In this document: piece after piece, positions 59,033 to 64,000 of the stretch | How positions within the stretch are numbered: position 1 is the stretch's first letter | Layout of the letters: each line of letters opens with the position of its first letter | From: Amaranthus tricolor | Lineage: Eukaryota; Streptophyta; Magnoliopsida; Caryophyllales; Amaranthaceae | Direction of reading: 5' to 3' | Assembly: GCF_026212465.1 (NCBI RefSeq) | Contig: NC_080053.1 | Location: 11,301,841-11,365,840, forward strand | DNA length: 64,000 nt | The notes under the pieces: model-generated | The model's input: the letters and a program-made list of their open reading frames with translations, nothing else | Databases searched by the model: none | What the model was told of the DNA's origin: nothing | Position numbers and translations under genes: made by a program

Positions 59033-59239
59033 TGGTCGAATATTTAGATGATATGAAGTAATCATAATGGATCCCATGGAATTTATTAGTAGATTAGGGA
59101 TATGTTAGAAGGAGAAATTCAAATTGGAAAATTATTTTAAATTGTTTGATTGTTTTAAATGTTTGGTTTCACTCTTAAATTGAGATAGTATTGGCAATTA
59201 CAGTGATTATAATTATAATGATCGAAGGAATCTTGTAAA

Positions 59240-61924
59240 GATTTATTTATTAAATCTTATTATTATTGAAAATATAACTATTTTAAATCATAATATGAAA
59301 TAGGACCACGGAGTTTAGTTGATTAGAATATTAATCTATGGCACCATGGCTTCTGGTCTAACTCAAAGATTACGGAAGCTACCGGTGATCACTCCTTGCT
59401 TAAGTAGTTCTTAGCTCTAATAGGTGAATTTATTAAAAATAAATAATAAAAAAGATTATAATCAATTGATTGACCAAATATTATTATTGGCAGTTTCACC
59501 TATATTTAATTACCATATGAAATGGGAGTATTGAGTTTAATTAAATTAAATATTAATCAATAAAAGCAGGGGCATCGTTTACTTTAAAGACTTCGACAGC
59601 TATTAGGGATCGCTCTTTGCTTTAGTGGGTCATAACTCTAACAAGTAACTTTATTCAAAAATAAGTAATAAATGAGATTGTGATAAACAAATCGACCAAA
59701 TATTATTATTGACAATTACAACTATATTTAATAACTATATGCAATGTGACCACAATGTTGAATTGAATGGTACATTTATTAATGACAGCATGAGCCGTGA
59801 TGTATTTTAAAACCTTTTGCAAATGTTTGGGACCACTCCTTGCTTTACTAAGTAAAATTGAAGGAAATATTAATCAATGACATCATGGGGTGTAGTTTAC
59901 TTTAGAGACTTTAGAAGCTATTGAGGATCACTCCTTGCTTTGTAGGACACAGCTTAGATAAATGAGTTTATTTATAAATAAATAATTAGATTATAACCTA
60001 ATCAATGAAAAATTATTTTCAGTTTTATATAATGACTATATGAAATAGCACAATTAAGTCGAATCGAATGGAATATTACTTTATAACAATATGTGACCTG
60101 ATTTACTTTAAAGACTTTGGTAGCTACTTGGGTCACTCCTTACTTTAGTGGTTATAGCACATTGAGGTGAGTTTATTTAAAATTAAATAACAAATATAAT
60201 TATAATCAAATGATCGACCAAACATTACTATTCACAATTTCACTTATATATAATCACCACATGGAATAGAACCACTGAGTTGAGTCAAATAGAAGATTAT
60301 TCTATAACGACATGGGGCATGGTTTGCTTTAAAGACATTAACAACTATCGGGGATCACTGGTGTGAATCACTCCTTACATAATGGGTTATAGCTTTAACA
60401 GGTGATTTTATTTAAAAATAAATAATAAATAAGATTATAATTTATCATCAACAGATCGACCAAAATTTATTATTAGCAATTTCACTTATATTTATTCACC
60501 ATGTAAAATGGGGCCAATGAGTTTAATTAAAAGGAAGATTATTCTATAACAAAATAGGGATCACACCTTGTTTTAGTGGGCCATAGCTTTAACATGTAAG
60601 TTTATTTACAAGTAAATAATAAATAAAAATATACTCAACACAATGACCAAATATTATTATGCAAAATTTCACCTATATTTAATCACCATATGAAATGAGA
60701 CCACTGAGTTTAATTGATTAGAATATAAATCTATGACATCATGGGTTCTGGTTTACCTTAAGGATTTCAGCAGGTACTTGGGCTCACTCCTTGTTTAAGT
60801 GGATCATAGCTCTAATAAATAATAAAAGCGTTTATAATCAATTGATCGACCAAACCTTATTATTGACAATTTCACCTACATTTAATAACCAAATGAAATG
60901 GGAGCACTAAATTGATTTGAATGGAATATTAATCAATGACAGCTTGGGGCGTGGATTATTTAGACTTCAGCAACAACTAGGGATCGCTCCTTGCTTTAGG
61001 GGGTCAAAGCTCTAACAAGTGAGTTTATTTAAAAACATATAATAAACAGATTATAATAAACATATTCTAATAAACAGATCAACCAAACATTGTTATTGAC
61101 AATTACACCTATATTTAATCACCATATGCAATGTGACCACATTGTTGAATTGAATGAAATATCTTTCTATGTCAGCATTAGGCGTGGTTTAATTTAAACC
61201 ATATGCAACTATTGGGGATCACTCCTTACTTTACTAGGTCATAGCTCTAACAAGTAAGTTATTTTAAAATAAATAATGAAGGAGATCAAAATAAATGGAT
61301 CAACCAAACATTATGATTAATAATTTCCCCTATATTTAATCATTATATTAAATTGGAACACTGAGTTAAATTGAATGGAATATTAAATTTTGACATTATT
61401 GGGTATTGGTTACTTTAAAGACTTCGGAAGCTACTGAGGATCACTCATTACTTTAGTGGGACATATCATAAATAGATGAATTTATTTATAAATAAATAAC
61501 AGATAAGATTATAATCAACTGATCGACCAAAAATTATTATTTACTATTTCGTTATATTTAATCACTATATGAAATAGGACCACTAAGTCGAATTGAATGG
61601 AATATTAATCTATGTGAACATAAAAACATGGTTTACTTTAAAGGCTTTAGCAGGTACTAGGGATCACTTCATGAAAGTGGGTCATAGCTTTAAGAGGTGA
61701 TTGTATTTAAAAATAAATAATAAATGAATTTGATTATAATCCACATATCGATCAAACATTATTACTGACAATTTTCCTATATAAAATCACTAAATGAAAT
61801 AGCACCATTGAGTTGAATTGAATGAAATATTAATCTTTGTGAGCATGGGGCGTGGTTCACATAAAGACTTCGGAAGCTAATGGGGATTACTACTTGCTTT
61901 AGGGATCATAGTTTCAATAGGGGA
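59240..61924. repeat. Diverged tandem array, unit about 220 bp, about 12 copies
   Basis: GATCGACCAAACATTATTAT-type starts occur near 59472, 59694, 60006, 60216, 60458, 60645, 60848, 61080, 61302, 61525 and 61750. Each unit continues CACCTATATTTAATCACCAT, ATGAAATGGGACCACTGAGT, GAATATTAATC, GACTTCGGCAGCTACTGGGG and ATCACTCCTTGCTTTAGTGG. Spacing varies from about 190 to 240 bp, apart from one 312-bp gap after 59694. Identity between units is moderate. No coding potential is seen. Confidence 0.88.
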
Positions 61925-61933
61925 TTTAATTTA

Positions 61934-63384
61934 GGGAAATGCTACATGGTAGGTACGAAATTTTGGAAAAGATCACTGGTAGAAAATCTTAAATGATTCC
62001 ACAAAATAGTATTGTACTTTTGTAATTCAAGTTGCCATAACACTATGAACCAAAAAATGTTTGATTTTTTGTTATCTTGTGTAATTTCCTTTTTGCCCTT
62101 GTGTTATTTCCATAAATACAGTAACCCCTTCTCCTTCATCCATCTTCGTCTTCTTGCATTCCTCTTATTTCATCAATCTTCAAATTCTTTCAACCATGTC
62201 TTCAAATTCTGCATACTCAAGAAGTTCTTCGAGACCACCAATAAGGCTCTAATGCAACTCTGGAAATCAATCTTAAAAGCATATGTCATCTAATATAAAT
62301 AAACATTAATGCACAGAGAACAAATGCATAATTCTATAAGGACTAAGGGTGTTCAAAACTAAATACAGGAACGACCCGGATCCGAAAATCCGGATACCCG
62401 GTTTTTCAAATAGTGAAAATCATTATCCGGTTCCGGTCCGAAAAAATCAGATGCCCGAAATCCGAATATCCGGTTTAATCCGAGTGCGATACCGGATATC
62501 TGGTTTTTGATTATTTTTTTTAATCTTTTTTTAAACAATTTTACGTTTTTTTGACATAATTATTTAAGCTCACTTTGTTTTCTTTCTTTAATTAAGCTTA
62601 TATTTTAAACAACCTTATATTTTAAACAAGTTTCGAAAAAAGCTTAGTTTTTAGACTTAATTAGAATACAAATCATTTTGGAAATATGATTGGATTTTCA
62701 AAAGTCTAAATTAATCAACCATAAATTAGTTATACAATTTAGTTATAATTGAGAACTGTACATATTTGTATAATTGAGAACTGTATACCCGTTTTTGCCA
62801 ATACGCTGACCCGGATCCGTATCCGGTATCCGGTTTAACGGATACCCAAATGAATTATCCGGTTTTAAAAATCGGATAATCTATCTGGTTTTTATACCGG
62901 ATATCCCGAATGGGATAATTCAGATCGGATATTTTTAAACACCCCTAATAAGGACGGCGAGGTTGAAGATAAAGTACTCCTAAGAAGCAACACAAAGCAA
63001 GTAGCCTGTCAGATTAGAAACGGAGGATTAACGAGATCTATAATTGACGAGTAAGAGTGAGCCACTTAAACATTATTATCCTCATAAGTTCGTTGAAGTT
63101 TTGAATTAGTGTCCTCTTAATCAGCTATGATGATTAAAGATGGAAGAAGAAAATTTGTGGGAAGAAGATGGATGAAAGAAGAAGGATGGAAGAAGAAGAT
63201 TGATGAAGAAGAACACATGGGTAAAATGGAAATTTCCCAAGATAACGAAAAATCAGACGTTTTTTGGTTCATAATGTTACGACAGTTTGAATTCCAAAAG
63301 TACAATGCTATTTTTGTGGAATTCTATTTATATTTGTTATATTAGTCTTTTATAAAAGTTTGTGCCTACCATGTAGAATATCCC
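61934..63384. mobile_element. MULE-type long-TIR element inserted in the tandem array
   Basis: The left end GGGAAATGCTACATGGTAGG and the right end CCTACCATGTAGAATATCCC are inverted repeats. The match extends over about 150 bp or more, to GTTATCTTGTG/CCCAAGATAAC. A perfect 9-bp target duplication, TTTAATTTA, lies at 61925-61933 and 63385-63393, the length typical of Mutator-like elements. The interior has no transposase. It carries a nested hAT element. Confidence 0.92.
62344..62947. mobile_element. hAT non-autonomous element nested in the MULE-type element
   Basis: The ends are TAAGGGTGTTCAAAA and TTTTTAAACACCCCTA, with a perfect 8-bp target duplication ATAAGGAC at 62336-62343 and 62948-62955. 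Subterminal CCGGATACCCGG and GGATCCGTATCCGG motifs relate it to the fragment at 17191-18475. It has no coding sequence. Confidence 0.92.
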
Positions 63385-63393
63385 TTTAATTTA

Positions 63394-63705
63394 AAAATAA
63401 ATAATAAATGAAATTATAATCAACAGATCAACCAAACATTCTTATTGACAATTGCATGTGAAATGGGACCACTAAGTTGAATTGAATGAAATATTAATCA
63501 ATAACATCATGTTATGTGGTTTACATTAAGATTTGGATAGGCACACGAGATTACTCTTTGCTTTAATGGATCTTAGTTCTAATATGTGGTTTGCTTTAAA
63601 AACAAATAATAATAAGATTATAATCAATAGATCAACCAAACATTATCGTTGACAATTTTACCTATATTTAATCACCTCATTAAATGGGACCACTAAGTTC
63701 AAATA
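63394..63705. repeat. Continuation of the 220-bp tandem array
   Basis: Units with GATCAACCAAACATT near 63428 and 63634 resume after the MULE-type insertion and stop at the AT microsatellite. Confidence 0.85.
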
Positions 63706-63706
63706 A

Positions 63707-63966
<260 letters not shown>

Positions 63967-64000
63967 TTGTTTATTTTAATGATTGAGTGTATATTAGTGA

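Overview
This is a plant nuclear window, AT-rich and dominated by transposable elements. Evidence for a plant is the set of families seen: CACTA with TNPA and Tnp2 genes, a Cassandra retrotransposon carrying 5S rDNA sequence, a Stowaway MITE, an RTE-type LINE, a plant F-box gene, GT14, and an RFC3 close to plant RFC3 as I know it. It looks like a eudicot; I cannot name the genus. Three genes look intact: an F-box gene (19666-20913, +, one exon), RFC3 (24809-39346, -, 11 exons, 354 aa, clamp-loader subunit) and a GT14 glycosyltransferase (50243-56112, +, 4 exons, 403 aa). A fourth intact reading frame is the five-exon TNPA-like gene inside a CACTA element (7671-9201, -).

Layout. 1-3100: noncoding and transposon debris. 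3101-3687: complete Cassandra TRIM with a CCACA target duplication. 3764-4870: retroelement debris, including a broken copia reverse transcriptase. 4622-23945: two large duplicated units. Unit 1 (4622-14988) carries a 7.06 kb CACTA element (7173-14228) and lacks the F-box gene. Unit 2 (15688-23945) carries the F-box gene, a 687-bp internal duplication around a hAT fragment, and only a truncated CACTA. 23565-24268: a hAT-like non-autonomous element. 24809-39346: RFC3, with introns filled by repeats and an antisense LINE. 39594-42760: relic of a mariner-like element. 42780-49280: a probable LTR, two long-TIR MITEs and two adjacent foldback elements. 50082-56112: GT14 with TRIM, Stowaway and hAT MITE insertions in its introns. 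57236-59032: truncated copia element. 59240-63700: tandem array of about 220 bp units, split by a 1.45 kb MULE-type element (9-bp target duplication) that itself holds a 604-bp hAT element (8-bp target duplication). 63711-63966: long AT-type microsatellite.

The most unusual structure is in 4622-23945. Three times, a transposon fragment that lacks its left part but keeps an exact right end sits between two copies of the sequence lying to the right of its insertion site, and the first copy still shows an empty site. The three elements are two different hATs and one CACTA. This suggests one recurring mechanism, such as aberrant repair after excision or recombination between empty and occupied alleles, that built the cluster.

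All coordinates, splice sites and repeat boundaries were read by eye. Family assignments rest on recognised motifs, not on a database search.
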